Shown in pieces: positions 1 to 8,862 of a stretch of 43,959 bases of DNA. Both the position numbers and the translations under genes were made by a program. This DNA comes from CAYYNP01 sp964472545 (GTDB lineage Bacteria > Planctomycetota > Planctomycetia > Pirellulales > Thermoguttaceae). Within the stretch, counting starts at the first letter, position 1. Each line of letters starts with the position of its first letter. The stretch is from NCBI GenBank assembly GCA_964472545.1, contig CAYYNP010000045.1:1-43959 (forward strand), given 5' to 3'. The notes below the pieces were generated by a model, which was given only the letters and a program-made list of their open reading frames with translations, was not told the DNA's origin and searched no databases.

Positions 1-1
1 G

Positions 2-1270
2 CTGAAAGACGTTTGGCAGGCGATGATCGGCGGCCGGCTCAGCCCGCCGGTCGTGAGTGGGATTCGCGTGCTGCTTTCTTCGTTCGACGCCCATCGCGTG
101 CTGGCACTGGACGCCGAGACGGGCGACATGCGCTGGGAATACGACGCCGGCGGACGCGTCGACTCGCCCCCGACGGTTCACGCCGGGCGAGCGCTGTTCG
201 GGTGTGCCGACGGCTGGGTCTATTGTGTACGGTTGGTCGACGGCGTGTTGGTGTGGCGCTTTCGGGTGGCGCCGATGGACCGCAACACGGTCGCCCTGGA
301 TCGCGTCGAATCGGTTTGGCCGGTGCACGGCAGCGTGCTGGTCCAGAACGGCGTGGCTTACGTGGCCGCCGGCCGTAGCTCGTATCTCGACGGCGGGGTC
401 TTTCTGTTTGCCCTGGACCCGGCTACAGGTGAAGTCCTCAGCCGCAGCACGATCCGCACCGGCCACGCCGAAGTGATCGACGGGCCGGCCGGGGCGGATC
501 CTGCGGCGAAGGGTATCGGTCAAAACGCCACCGACTACAAGACCTTCGACTCGCCCGACCGAAGCGATGCGTTTGCCATGGGCGGCACTACTAACGACGT
601 GCTGGTGGGCGACGGCCGGGCGGTCTTCCTGCGACAACTTCAGTTCGATGCGAAGTGCCGACGGGAACCAGAAGCGGCACGGCACCTCTTTTCGACTTCG
701 CGGCTGACCGACGGTGCCGAAGTCCACCGTTCGCACGTAGTGCTGGGCACCGGCGACTTCCGCCGCATCCCGGTGGCCTATTCCTGGATCGCCAACTCCG
801 GCGGCCGCAACGGCGTGCGGCTCGACGAACCCTATGGGCTGATGCTGTCGTTCGACGCGTCGACGGTCTACGGCGTACGGCGCAGCGGCGGCTATGTAGC
901 CTTCGCCGAGCCGATCCGGCCGCCTCAGGACGACGCGGCGTCGCGGCCCGACTTCCGGCCCATTCCGCGTGACGCAGCCGACAGGTGGGCGTGGTCGGCG
1001 CCGTTGTCGATGCGTCCACGGGCGATGTTGCGGGCCGGCAACGCGCTGCACTTCGGCGGCATGCCCGCTGCGGAGGGAGAGACCGATCTGACCGCGTTGT
1101 ACGAGGGCCGCAAAGGCGGGCGGCTGTTGACGATTTCCGCGGAAGACGGCGGCAAGTTGTCCGAACGTGCGTTACCCTCCCCGCCCGTCTGGGACGGCCT
1201 GGCCGCGGCCGCCGGCCGGTTGTTTGTCGTGACGGTTGACGGAAGGGTGCTTTGCTTGGGTGGTGAGTAG
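2..1270 (+). CDS. PQQ-binding-like beta-propeller protein, C-terminal part (5' truncated by window edge)
   Basis: The reading frame is already open at base 2, so the true start lies outside the window; 422 codons remain. Several propeller-blade signatures of the BamB/quinoprotein type are visible: LALDAETGDMRWEYDAGG near the start, FALDPATGEVLSR about one third in, LTISAEDGGKLSERALP near the end, and a closing blade GRVLCLGG. Such repeats build an extracytoplasmic WD-like propeller. No PQQ-dehydrogenase active-site motif was recognised, so a structural or binding role is more likely than alcohol oxidation. Tryptophan-rich, Asp/Gly-rich blades of this kind are common in planctomycete exported proteins. 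It ends convergently with the next gene, separated by a long inverted repeat (1300-1373). Family assignment is good; the substrate is unknown. Confidence 0.8.
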   Translation: MKDVWQAMIGGRLSPPVVSGIRVLLSSFDAHRVLALDAETGDMRWEYDAGGRVDSPPTVHAGRALFGCADGWVYCVRLVDGVLVWRFRVAPMDRNTVALDRVESVWPVHGSVLVQNGVAYVAAGRSSYLDGGVFLFALDPATGEVLSRSTIRTGHAEVIDGPAGADPAAKGIGQNATDYKTFDSPDRSDAFAMGGTTNDVLVGDGRAVFLRQLQFDAKCRREPEAARHLFSTSRLTDGAEVHRSHVVLGTGDFRRIPVAYSWIANSGGRNGVRLDEPYGLMLSFDASTVYGVRRSGGYVAFAEPIRPPQDDAASRPDFRPIPRDAADRWAWSAPLSMRPRAMLRAGNALHFGGMPAAEGETDLTALYEGRKGGRLLTISAEDGGKLSERALPSPPVWDGLAAAAGRLFVVTVDGRVLCLGGE

Positions 1271-1299
1271 TCGCGTCCCTGAGCGCGGTTGGCCATCCT

Positions 1300-1373
1300 C
1301 CGTTTAGCCGCCGCCGGTACGGCGGCGTGAGTTGCGAGTGCATCACGCCGCCGTGCCGGCGGCGGCTAAACGG
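1300..1373. repeat. Long inverted repeat between convergent genes (possible bidirectional terminator)
   Basis: Arms 1300-1330 and 1343-1373 are 31 bases each and match at 30 of 31 positions, with a 12-base loop. Each arm begins with CCGTTTAGCCGCCGCCGG. A related half copy (CGTTTAGCGGCCGCCGGTAC) lies at 43877-43901, so this is a dispersed repeat rather than only a local hairpin. It sits between two convergent genes and could terminate both. There is no T-run. Confidence 0.85.
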
Positions 1374-1482
1374 ACGGTATCGTCGTCGGGCCAGATTCTC
1401 TGCGCATAAGAACGGCGGCATCGGCCGTTGCGCAACCGATGCCGCCTGGCTGGCCCGTGGGGCGATGGCCCAAGCTGGTGGG

Positions 1483-3147
1483 CTATTGCTGTCGGGCGAG
1501 TTTCATCAGACTCAATACGCCGCCCTCGATCTCCACTCGCAGCTTCACGCCGCGATCGGTCGCAACTGCCGAGAGGCTCAAATGGTCTTTGCCTTCGGCT
1601 TCCGCGAGCATGGAAGCAACGATTTGAGCCTGCTCCTTCTGCGGCCCTTCGCTCAGTTCGGCAGCCACGTTGGCAATCTTGGACAGCGACACCGAGATTG
1701 CGGCCGGCACAACGGCCTTCGGCTCGCTCGAGTTGCCGATCGCCTGCTTGAGCGTCTTCAACGCGTCTTTGCCGACGGCAACGTAAACGGCCTCTTTGCC
1801 GAATCCGCCGACGATCTGGAGTTTCTCGCCGAGCAACTGCACGGCCTGCTCGGCGTCCTCCGATCCGGGCGGAATGGGAATCGTGATCACGTGGAAGCTC
1901 ACGCCGCAGCATTCGTCGGCGTCGACCTTCAAGTGCTTGTCGATGATCGCGGCGTGTTCCTTACGGGCCGCCTTGAGCGCCCGCCCGAGCACGGCTTCGA
2001 GCTTGCGCCCGTCGGCCAGATGCCGGCCGGCGACCAGCGTGGCGGCGTCGGGCTCGAGGATCACACTGGCGGCTCCGTCGATCCGGCCGGTGGCGATCGT
2101 CTCTTCGGCCACCTCGAGCAATCCCTCGATCAGGTCCTTGGCCGCTTCGGCGTGCTCGTCCGGTACGTCGGCGTCGATCTGCTTGAAGATCTCCTTCTTG
2201 CCCGCGGCGAAGGCGGCACCGAAATCGGCGCCGGCCAGGAAGGGGCAGTCGCCGGTGAGGTGGGCGGTGATCGCGGCCTCATCCATCAGGAATCCGCCGA
2301 AGGCCGTTTCAGCACCGGCCAATTGGGCCATGGCGCGGGCCATCTTCGAGCCCTTGCGGGCGGTGACGGCCAATTCGGCCGATGCCGTCTTCGCCTTGCG
2401 ATCGAGCGACCAGCCGATGGTCACGCTTTCCAGGTCGTTGATTGCGGTTGTGATCGCGCCAACCGCACTGGCCATCAGCCTCTTGCGCAGGGCATACAAC
2501 TCGTCGGTCTCGCCCGGCAATCGGCTCTCCCCCTTGGCGGCCTCCTTCTTGATCTGCGAGATCAACTGTTTGCGGAGCTTCGCCGGCACGCCGCGGGCGT
2601 TGAAGCTGATCGCCGCGTCGTACTGCTTGACCAGCGGAGCCAGCCACTTGGCCGGATTGGCCGGCGCCAACGCGAGCACGTCGTGCTTGTCTGAGGCGAT
2701 CGCCCAGCCGTTTTGGTGCTTGACGAAGATCGTCGGTCCGTCGCCTTCGATCCGCAGCGCGCCGCTGTCGAGTTCCTCGATCTTCTTGGCGAACGGCTCG
2801 ACGACGTCGAGCAACTTGTCGAAATCGGTCACCGGGATCAGCGCACAGCCGACCGGCTGATCGTCGGTGGCGAACACCACGGCTCCCAGCGGTTTCTTCT
2901 TGTTCAGGCCCGCCAGGCCTTTGTCTTGGGTGAAAAACTTCACCAGCGCTTCGACGCGCTTGGCCACGTTGGCCTCGCCGGCCAGCTCGCCGGCCCAATT
3001 CAGATCGGCCATGATCTCGTCGTAGCTGGCAATCGCGGCCACGGCGAACGGCTTCGGCTCGGCGGCCGAGGCGGCCTGCGCCGGCACGAGCCCTGCGGCA
3101 GAAGCCAACAGCGCAATCAGCAGGACGGGCAAAACACGTTTTCTCAT
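1483..3147 (-). CDS. Exported protein of unknown function (554 aa)
   Basis: The protein starts MRKRVLPVLLIALLASAAGLVP, a clear Sec signal peptide with probable cleavage after the AQAASAAE region at about residues 24-29. The start ATG at 3147 is preceded by GAGGAG at good spacing. The mature part is Ala/Lys/Glu/Asp-rich with no membrane segment after the signal and no motif I recognise. Repeated stretches of the type 'AVVFATDDQPVGCALIPV' and 'DLESVTIGWSLD' suggest an alpha/beta repeat protein. It is the last gene of a minus-strand run that includes an ECF sigma factor and its probable membrane regulator, so it may be a target or effector of that module. The 309-aa protein at 4389-5318 has similar composition and may be a distant relative. 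I assign no function. Confidence 0.8.
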   Translation of the reverse strand: MRKRVLPVLLIALLASAAGLVPAQAASAAEPKPFAVAAIASYDEIMADLNWAGELAGEANVAKRVEALVKFFTQDKGLAGLNKKKPLGAVVFATDDQPVGCALIPVTDFDKLLDVVEPFAKKIEELDSGALRIEGDGPTIFVKHQNGWAIASDKHDVLALAPANPAKWLAPLVKQYDAAISFNARGVPAKLRKQLISQIKKEAAKGESRLPGETDELYALRKRLMASAVGAITTAINDLESVTIGWSLDRKAKTASAELAVTARKGSKMARAMAQLAGAETAFGGFLMDEAAITAHLTGDCPFLAGADFGAAFAAGKKEIFKQIDADVPDEHAEAAKDLIEGLLEVAEETIATGRIDGAASVILEPDAATLVAGRHLADGRKLEAVLGRALKAARKEHAAIIDKHLKVDADECCGVSFHVITIPIPPGSEDAEQAVQLLGEKLQIVGGFGKEAVYVAVGKDALKTLKQAIGNSSEPKAVVPAAISVSLSKIANVAAELSEGPQKEQAQIVASMLAEAEGKDHLSLSAVATDRGVKLRVEIEGGVLSLMKLARQQ

Positions 3148-3235
3148 CAGTCACTCCTCTCAGTGGGGATTCGGGGGGTTCGGTCCGTTCGACGCGCCGT
3201 CGAAAAGCCGAAACGTGGTAATCGAAGCAGGGAAA

Positions 3236-3739
3236 TCAAGGTTCGTCGTTCGGCGCCAAGTCGAACGGCAACGAATCGATCAGCATACGCTTGGCAACGC
3301 CGGCGTCGTGTTTGAGTTTGGCATACTCGCCCGTGGTCGTGTTCATTACCAGCATCGAGCCCATGCCGACCACCGCGTCGCGCGGCGGGGCCGTGACGAC
3401 GCCGAGTTCCTTGATCGGGTCGACCGTCGGCTCAGGATCGGGCTTGGGGGCTTCGACCACGATGGGGGTGGGCTCCGTGGCGGGCGGGCGGTTGGCGAAG
3501 AAGACGGCCAACGTGACCCCCACCACACAAACGGCGGCAGCCGCGGCCGCGGCGGAAATCCAGGGCGCTTGCCACCAGGCCCCCGCCCGTGGCAGCGCAG
3601 GACGAAGTTGAGGCTGCTTCAGCGCATCGCAGATCCGTTCGTGCAGCGCTTCGGAAAACGCCGGCCGCGACGCCGACGCCTCACGCTGCAATCGCTCGGC
3701 CAGTGCCTTCTTTTCGTCCGGGGAAATGCGTATTGCCAT
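3236..3739 (-). CDS. Single-pass membrane protein, probable anti-sigma factor partner of the upstream ECF sigma
   Basis: This 167-aa protein has an N-terminal charged helical cytoplasmic domain (residues 1-50), one hydrophobic segment at about residues 60-82 (WISAAAAAAAVCVVGVTLAV), a Pro-rich linker (PPATEPTPIVVEAPKPDPEP) and a C-terminal extracytoplasmic domain. It lies 24 bases after the sigma-factor stop on the same strand. That topology and position are typical of anti-sigma factors that hold an ECF sigma at the membrane. No zinc-binding HxxxCxxC motif of the ZAS type is present, so the role is inferred from context rather than from a domain. Alternative: an unrelated membrane protein co-transcribed with the sigma gene. 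Confidence 0.7.
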   Translation of the reverse strand: MAIRISPDEKKALAERLQREASASRPAFSEALHERICDALKQPQLRPALPRAGAWWQAPWISAAAAAAAVCVVGVTLAVFFANRPPATEPTPIVVEAPKPDPEPTVDPIKELGVVTAPPRDAVVGMGSMLVMNTTTGEYAKLKHDAGVAKRMLIDSLPFDLAPNDEP

Positions 3740-3763
3740 CGTCTCCCTCCTCTACGAACCCGA

Positions 3764-4375
3764 TCAGCACGACGACGCCTCGAGCGATCTCGTGCGATCT
3801 TTCGCCGGCCCGTGGGGATTCAACTCCCTAAGCACGGGCATCAATTTCTTGCGGGCGCGGAAAAGCATGGTCTTGATGGCCATTCGCGAGCGGCCCAAGA
3901 CGCGTGCGATTCCGATCACCGGCATCTCTTCTACGTAATACAACCATACGGCGGTCAACTGGCGTTCGTTCAACACTTCGGCCGCCAGGCCCCAAAGCTG
4001 TTGTCGGTCTTCCTCGGCCCCAACCTGCTGCGCGGGCGGGGCCGTCTTCGCCCGCACCGAATCGAGCACGTCGGAATCGACCAGCGGCCGCTTCTGACGT
4101 AGACGGTTGAGGCTCAACCGCCGCGCGATCGTGTATAGCCAGGTGGCGAATCGGTACGTCGGACGGTAACGATCCAGGTTGCGGTACGCCCGGATGAACG
4201 TATCTTGGACCAGGTCCTCTGCGTCGGCCAGGTTGACGTAGCGGCGCAGGAAATGCAACAGGCGGACCTGGAACCGGCGGACCAACTCCTCGAAGCTGTC
4301 CGAACAGCCTTGCTGTGCTCGTCGCGCAAGTTCTTCGTCGCTCGGCGCGCCGGCGGTCTCACCACGCGGCATCAT
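3764..4375 (-). CDS. RNA polymerase sigma factor, ECF (sigma-70 family)
   Basis: This 203-aa protein has the two ECF domains. Region 2 spans about residues 26-95, with the core-binding helix DAEDLVQDTFIRAYRNL (51-67) and the -10 recognition stretch FATWLYTIARRLSLNRLR. Region 4 spans about 125-182, with the helix-turn-helix MPVIGIARVLGRSRMAIKTM. There is no sigma-1.1 or sigma-3 domain. Two adjacent ATG codons begin the frame (4375 and 4372); AAAGGG upstream suits the second slightly better. The gene starts 13 bases after the stop of the 309-aa exported protein and is followed by a single-TM protein, giving a sigma/anti-sigma pair embedded among exported proteins. It probably directs a cell-envelope response regulon; the signal is unknown. 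Confidence 0.93.
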   Translation of the reverse strand: MMPRGETAGAPSDEELARRAQQGCSDSFEELVRRFQVRLLHFLRRYVNLADAEDLVQDTFIRAYRNLDRYRPTYRFATWLYTIARRLSLNRLRQKRPLVDSDVLDSVRAKTAPPAQQVGAEEDRQQLWGLAAEVLNERQLTAVWLYYVEEMPVIGIARVLGRSRMAIKTMLFRARKKLMPVLRELNPHGPAKDRTRSLEASSC

Positions 4376-4388
4376 CCGCCCTTTGCTG

Positions 4389-5318
4389 CTACGGCTTAGG
4401 TTGCATCTCCGACAATCGCTTCATCAGCCCCAGCACCTTCTCTGCCGGCCCCTGCCATTGGATCGTCAGCGTCTGTTCCGCTACGCTGACTTTCAGTCCC
4501 TTGAGCACGTCGCGGATCTCTGCCTCGCCGGCGAATTGAAACTGGGCGATGGCCAGGAATCCGGAGACGATCTTCTCGAACTGCTCGGCTTCTTCGGTCG
4601 TCTTGGCGGTCAACTCGGCCCGGGCGAAAGCCTTACCTTCGTCTTCACCGATCGCAATCCGCAGCAGTTCACAATGACGAATCGGATGCGACTGAAACGG
4701 CACATCGGCTCCGGTGAACCCCGTACCGGCTGCGTGGAGAATCGTGCCCGGCAAGGCGGCCGCGTCTAACGGCGAATCGCTCTTTAGCAGCGGCGGCGCC
4801 TTGCCGTCCAACACGTCCAGCGCGGCGGTCACTTCGGCCGCGTTCTGTCCGACGACCATCAGGCCCGGCCGAGGGAGGGCCCCGATCAACGACCGCCGCT
4901 CGCCTTCGTCCTTGTCCTCGGTCCAGGAAAGCACTTCATGCGCGCCGTGCCGCGTGCTGCGGAAGTCGGGCTGCTTTGCCAGAAACGCCCGCAGGCGGGC
5001 GCCGTCGACCTTCGCTCGCACGATCGCCACGCCGACGGGCGCCTCGAAGCGGCTGCCGTAGACCGTCAGGCTGTGAAGGTCTTCCGGCAGGTTCGTTCCG
5101 AACGCCAGGCGAATCTGGTCCAGGCTCCGCTGCACCGATTTCTCGCTCAGCCACCCGTCGAGCACCTTACGCGCGACCTGCGACGACTTCATCGCGTCGA
5201 AGTCGACGTGCAGCAGCCACTTCGCATCGGCCGCGACCTGCCGCCGATCCAGCGGCTCCGCACGCAAGGTGCCCGCCAACACGAGCACGAAACCAATTGC
5301 CGTAAGTGACCTTCTCAT
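4389..5318 (-). CDS. Exported protein of unknown function (309 aa)
   Basis: The start MRRSLTAIGFVLVLAGTLRAEP is a signal peptide, probably cut before AEP at about residue 20. The mature domain contains KWLLHVDFDAMKSSQVARKV, a pattern of periplasmic planctomycete proteins that I cannot assign to a named family. No catalytic motif, metal site or further membrane segment is apparent. Its stop is 13 bases upstream of the ECF sigma start, so the two are almost certainly co-transcribed. Its start is 33 bases from the stop of the EF-hand gene upstream. A role in the sensing or output of the sigma module is plausible but not shown. Confidence 0.8.
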   Translation of the reverse strand: MRRSLTAIGFVLVLAGTLRAEPLDRRQVAADAKWLLHVDFDAMKSSQVARKVLDGWLSEKSVQRSLDQIRLAFGTNLPEDLHSLTVYGSRFEAPVGVAIVRAKVDGARLRAFLAKQPDFRSTRHGAHEVLSWTEDKDEGERRSLIGALPRPGLMVVGQNAAEVTAALDVLDGKAPPLLKSDSPLDAAALPGTILHAAGTGFTGADVPFQSHPIRHCELLRIAIGEDEGKAFARAELTAKTTEEAEQFEKIVSGFLAIAQFQFAGEAEIRDVLKGLKVSVAEQTLTIQWQGPAEKVLGLMKRLSEMQPKP

Positions 5319-5351
5319 CCGTCTATCCTCGATCCTCAGTCCTGTGATCGA

Positions 5352-6164
<813 letters not shown>

Positions 6165-6472
6165 CACGAATCCTCCATTTTCCCAGAATAGCGTACGACA
6201 CCAATCCGACGGAAACCGTATGGCCGTCAACTACTTACCATTACACCGCCGGCCGATCGACGGTTACATGTCGCTACAAAGCCGCGACCGGCGATCGCGG
6301 CCGGAACACCGCCCACATCGACTACCGCCAAAGCGCCCCCGCTTGGTCACTATCATCGCATCATGGGTTCGACTCGGGTAGTCGAGGGGATAATACGGGA
6401 TCGTGCGGGGTGGGTTATCGGGAACACTAGGGGCGCGACCACCGGTCGCGGCTTTGTGTGAAAACGCCACAC
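6165..6472. other. 308-base intergenic region with a 15-bp inverted repeat
   Basis: I see no gene here. Perfect 15-base arms lie at 6277-6291 (CAAAGCCGCGACCGG) and 6442-6456 (its reverse complement), 150 bases apart. The region lies upstream of the EF-hand gene, so its promoter should be here, but I could not pick a convincing -35/-10 pair. Confidence 0.5.
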
Positions 6473-7894
6473 CTAATTGGCAATGTCGAAGTATACCGAT
6501 AGGGGGTACGCCTGCCCATTCAGCTCCCCCATTGGGTCCAGCAGCGGCCGATACGGCTCATAACGGACGGTAACTACCCCCTTGTTGGAGTTGCGATTGG
6601 AGGGGTCGGTCCGCATGTCGGTCGGATCGTTGTCGATGTACTTGAACCAGTGCCAGCCGACGCAGGCCCTCGATTCCAGCAGCCCCAGGGTGAAATTCTG
6701 GTAGAAATACCCCCTCTCTCGCTGGGTGGCGACCGTCCAGCCGGCCCCCGTGGCGTTGCTCAGCCCGGAGTCGTCGCCCTTGGCGTACCACTCGGTGACC
6801 AGCACGGGCCGGCCCGACCATGCGGCCCAGTTCCCGAGCATTTCGGCACCGGGGGTCCACACGCCGTAGACGTTCAGCGCGATCACGTCGAGATGTTTTC
6901 CGGCGGCGCGGAGCACACTGGGACTCCCCTTCTCCGAGCCGTAGAACCGGGGGCCGAGGAGCATGTGGTTGGGATCGTGTCGGCGTATCGCCCGGCGGAC
7001 GATGCCCAGGTATCGGTCGACGACGTAACCCCGCCAGGCCTCGCGATCGTCGGTCGTGATCCGCGAAGCATCGGCCGGCCCGCCCTGGCGAACGGCCAAC
7101 CACTGCTCGGCGGCCCGGCGGCCGGGATCGTCGGCGCCGAGTTGAAGGTAGTTCTCCAGCAGGTCGCGGGGAAAGGGCAGTTCGTTGTCGGTGAAATATC
7201 CCAGCAGATACGGGTCGTCTTTTCGTGTGGCCAGTGCAGCGGCGCGCCTGTTGGCAAACGTCTCGAACTCGGGATCGAAGACGAAAATGCAGCTATTCGG
7301 ATAGCCCTTGTGCCCGGCCAGTTGCACGGTGCCGCCGCGGAGATTGCCGTAGGAACTCATGAAGTTGAGGTTCGGGGTGTAGACCGGCCGGGCGGCGGCG
7401 GTAGCGAGAAGTTCGTCGTCCGACCAGCACCCCGTGCCGTTGAAACCGTGTCGGCGTAGCAGCGCCATGGTCTCGTCTCGCCATCGCTCTACATTGCCGA
7501 ACTTCTGCGGCAGGGCCTCGCGCATCTGTGGCGACCGCCCGGGCGCGACCGAGTTGACCGCCACATGGAGGAACCGATGGCCCAGCGGATCGATCAGCCA
7601 CCAACGCCGGCCGATTCGCTTGGCGTAGAAGAACCCGGTGGCGTCGTGTTCCTCGCCGATCCAGCCGCCGTAGCGGTCGAGCTGCACGGAATCGTCCGGC
7701 GTGAAGCCCTCGATATGGGCGAGCAGGCGGGTCTCGAACGCCCGCGGCTTGCCGGTCTTGATACGGGCCTCGACCATCAACGGCCGCTTGTCCGCCGCCG
7801 CTTCCTCAACGGCGGAGACGTTCCGGTCGCCACACGCGAGCCAAGTGATGAGAATAGGCGTAACGAGTTGGGTGGCGTGCCTAATGTGCTTCAT
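6473..7894 (-). CDS. Glycoside hydrolase, clan GH-A, GH50/beta-agarase-like, exported
   Basis: This 473-aa protein has an N-terminal signal (residues 1-28; LITWLAC could alternatively be a weak lipobox with Cys21). A (beta/alpha)8-barrel glycosidase is indicated by WWLIDPLGHRFLHVAVNSV (98-116), by GYFTDNELPF (232-241), whose Asn-Glu pair matches the clan GH-A acid/base (Glu238), and by VLVTEWYAKGDDSG (364-377), whose Glu368 fits the nucleophile. Late conserved aromatics (VGWHWFKYIDND) also fit. GH50 agarases show the same arrangement, though GH86 or a planctomycete-specific GH-A family is possible. Strong RBS GGAAGGAA precedes the ATG at 7894. It stands alone and diverges from the ClpP-like gene; it probably degrades a marine or algal-type galactan outside the cytoplasm. 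Confidence 0.7.
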   Translation of the reverse strand: MKHIRHATQLVTPILITWLACGDRNVSAVEEAAADKRPLMVEARIKTGKPRAFETRLLAHIEGFTPDDSVQLDRYGGWIGEEHDATGFFYAKRIGRRWWLIDPLGHRFLHVAVNSVAPGRSPQMREALPQKFGNVERWRDETMALLRRHGFNGTGCWSDDELLATAAARPVYTPNLNFMSSYGNLRGGTVQLAGHKGYPNSCIFVFDPEFETFANRRAAALATRKDDPYLLGYFTDNELPFPRDLLENYLQLGADDPGRRAAEQWLAVRQGGPADASRITTDDREAWRGYVVDRYLGIVRRAIRRHDPNHMLLGPRFYGSEKGSPSVLRAAGKHLDVIALNVYGVWTPGAEMLGNWAAWSGRPVLVTEWYAKGDDSGLSNATGAGWTVATQRERGYFYQNFTLGLLESRACVGWHWFKYIDNDPTDMRTDPSNRNSNKGVVTVRYEPYRPLLDPMGELNGQAYPLSVYFDIAN

Positions 7895-8151
7895 CGAATT
7901 CCTTCCAAAGCCTCACACTGCAGCGAACGCAACGGGTGGCTGGGTGAAATCTCTGGCGGTATTGTGCCTCCCGGCGAGTGTACCGAGTGCGGCCGGTGCG
8001 GGAAAGCGACCGGCCGGTCGCGGGACTCGCACCCGCTCAGCCATAACGGTGCCGTTTGGCCGCGGCGAGTCTCTTGTCGGTGCCAGCCGGGGCGTCTACG
8101 ATTGGGGCAATTCCGGGGCGTCCGTTCTCACCCCCCACATCAAGGAACGCT

Positions 8152-8694
8152 GTGAAGAAAGAGACCGATAACGAATGCGACGGCCCCGCAGAAATCCCCT
8201 TTGTGGGGGATCTGACGGAAGACCAGGGTGATCTGTGCGAACGGTTGCTTTCCGTGGAACCTGGCGGCGAGTGTATTCTGTACTTCGACTCGCCCGGCGG
8301 GAGTCTCTATACGGCGACGGCCTTGACATCGCTGATCGTCCTCCGCAGGCTCCGCGCGACCGGCATCGTGGCCGGCGAGTGCTCGTCGGCGGCGATTGTG
8401 CCCTTTGCCGCGTGCCGACGGCGATTGGTAACCCCCTATAGCGTACTGCTATTTCACCCCACAAAGTGGCATACGGAGGAAAACGTCGGGCTGGGCGAGG
8501 CAGCCGAATGGGCGAGACATTTTGGCCAGCTCGAAACCGAGGCCGACCAACTGACGGCCAATCTCTTCGGCGTTCCCGTCGAGACGATCCAAAAATGGGT
8601 CCAGGCCACACGATACGTCAGCGGCCCCGAGTTGGCCGAGGCCGGCCTGGCCGAACTGATTCCGCTGGCGCCGCTAGACGTGCTCCAAGGATAA
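8152..8694 (+). CDS. ClpP-like protease-fold protein (catalytic Asp replaced)
   Basis: I use the GTG at 8152 because AAGGA precedes it by five bases and upstream sequence does not look coding; this gives 180 aa. The ClpP/crotonase fold is shown by YFDSPGGSLYTATAL (44-58, cf. NSPGGS of ClpP). GECSSAAIVPFAAC (75-88) places Ser79 at the ClpP nucleophile, and LLFHPT places His102 at the catalytic His. The C-terminal helix ETIQKWVQATRYVSGPELAE aligns without gaps to the ClpP segment that carries the third triad residue, but Thr153 replaces Asp. The protein may work with a Ser-His dyad or be non-proteolytic. No ClpX/ClpA-type ATPase is nearby. It may be a stand-alone relative of the planctomycete multi-ClpP sets. 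Confidence 0.8.
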   Translation: MKKETDNECDGPAEIPFVGDLTEDQGDLCERLLSVEPGGECILYFDSPGGSLYTATALTSLIVLRRLRATGIVAGECSSAAIVPFAACRRRLVTPYSVLLFHPTKWHTEENVGLGEAAEWARHFGQLETEADQLTANLFGVPVETIQKWVQATRYVSGPELAEAGLAELIPLAPLDVLQG

Positions 8695-8767
8695 CGGGAC
8701 GAGTACGCGTGCGTTTGCCCACGATGGACAGGCGGCAGCAATCCGCTAATATGACATGGCAAACATG

Positions 8768-8778
8768 ACACTCCGTGT
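8768..8778. repeat. Short palindrome ACACTCCGTGT with flanking ATTGCCCGG direct repeat
   Basis: The core ACACTCCGTGT is the same as in the 42182-42200 palindrome. Immediately downstream, ATTGCCCGG occurs twice, 15 bases apart. This is a short degenerate copy of a dispersed repeat in the leader of the rfb cluster. Confidence 0.4.
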
Positions 8779-8862
8779 GCTCATCATTGCCCGGGCCTCT
8801 ATTGCCCGGACCACTGCGGAGACGAGATTCCCATTCGCCCGCGACTAGTTGGAAACAGGACG

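Noticed and set aside
1327..2694. Long plus-strand open frame (455 codons) opposite the 554-aa exported protein
   Set aside because: It begins inside the inverted repeat and is antisense to a gene with a signal peptide and good RBS. Such antisense frames are common in high-GC DNA.
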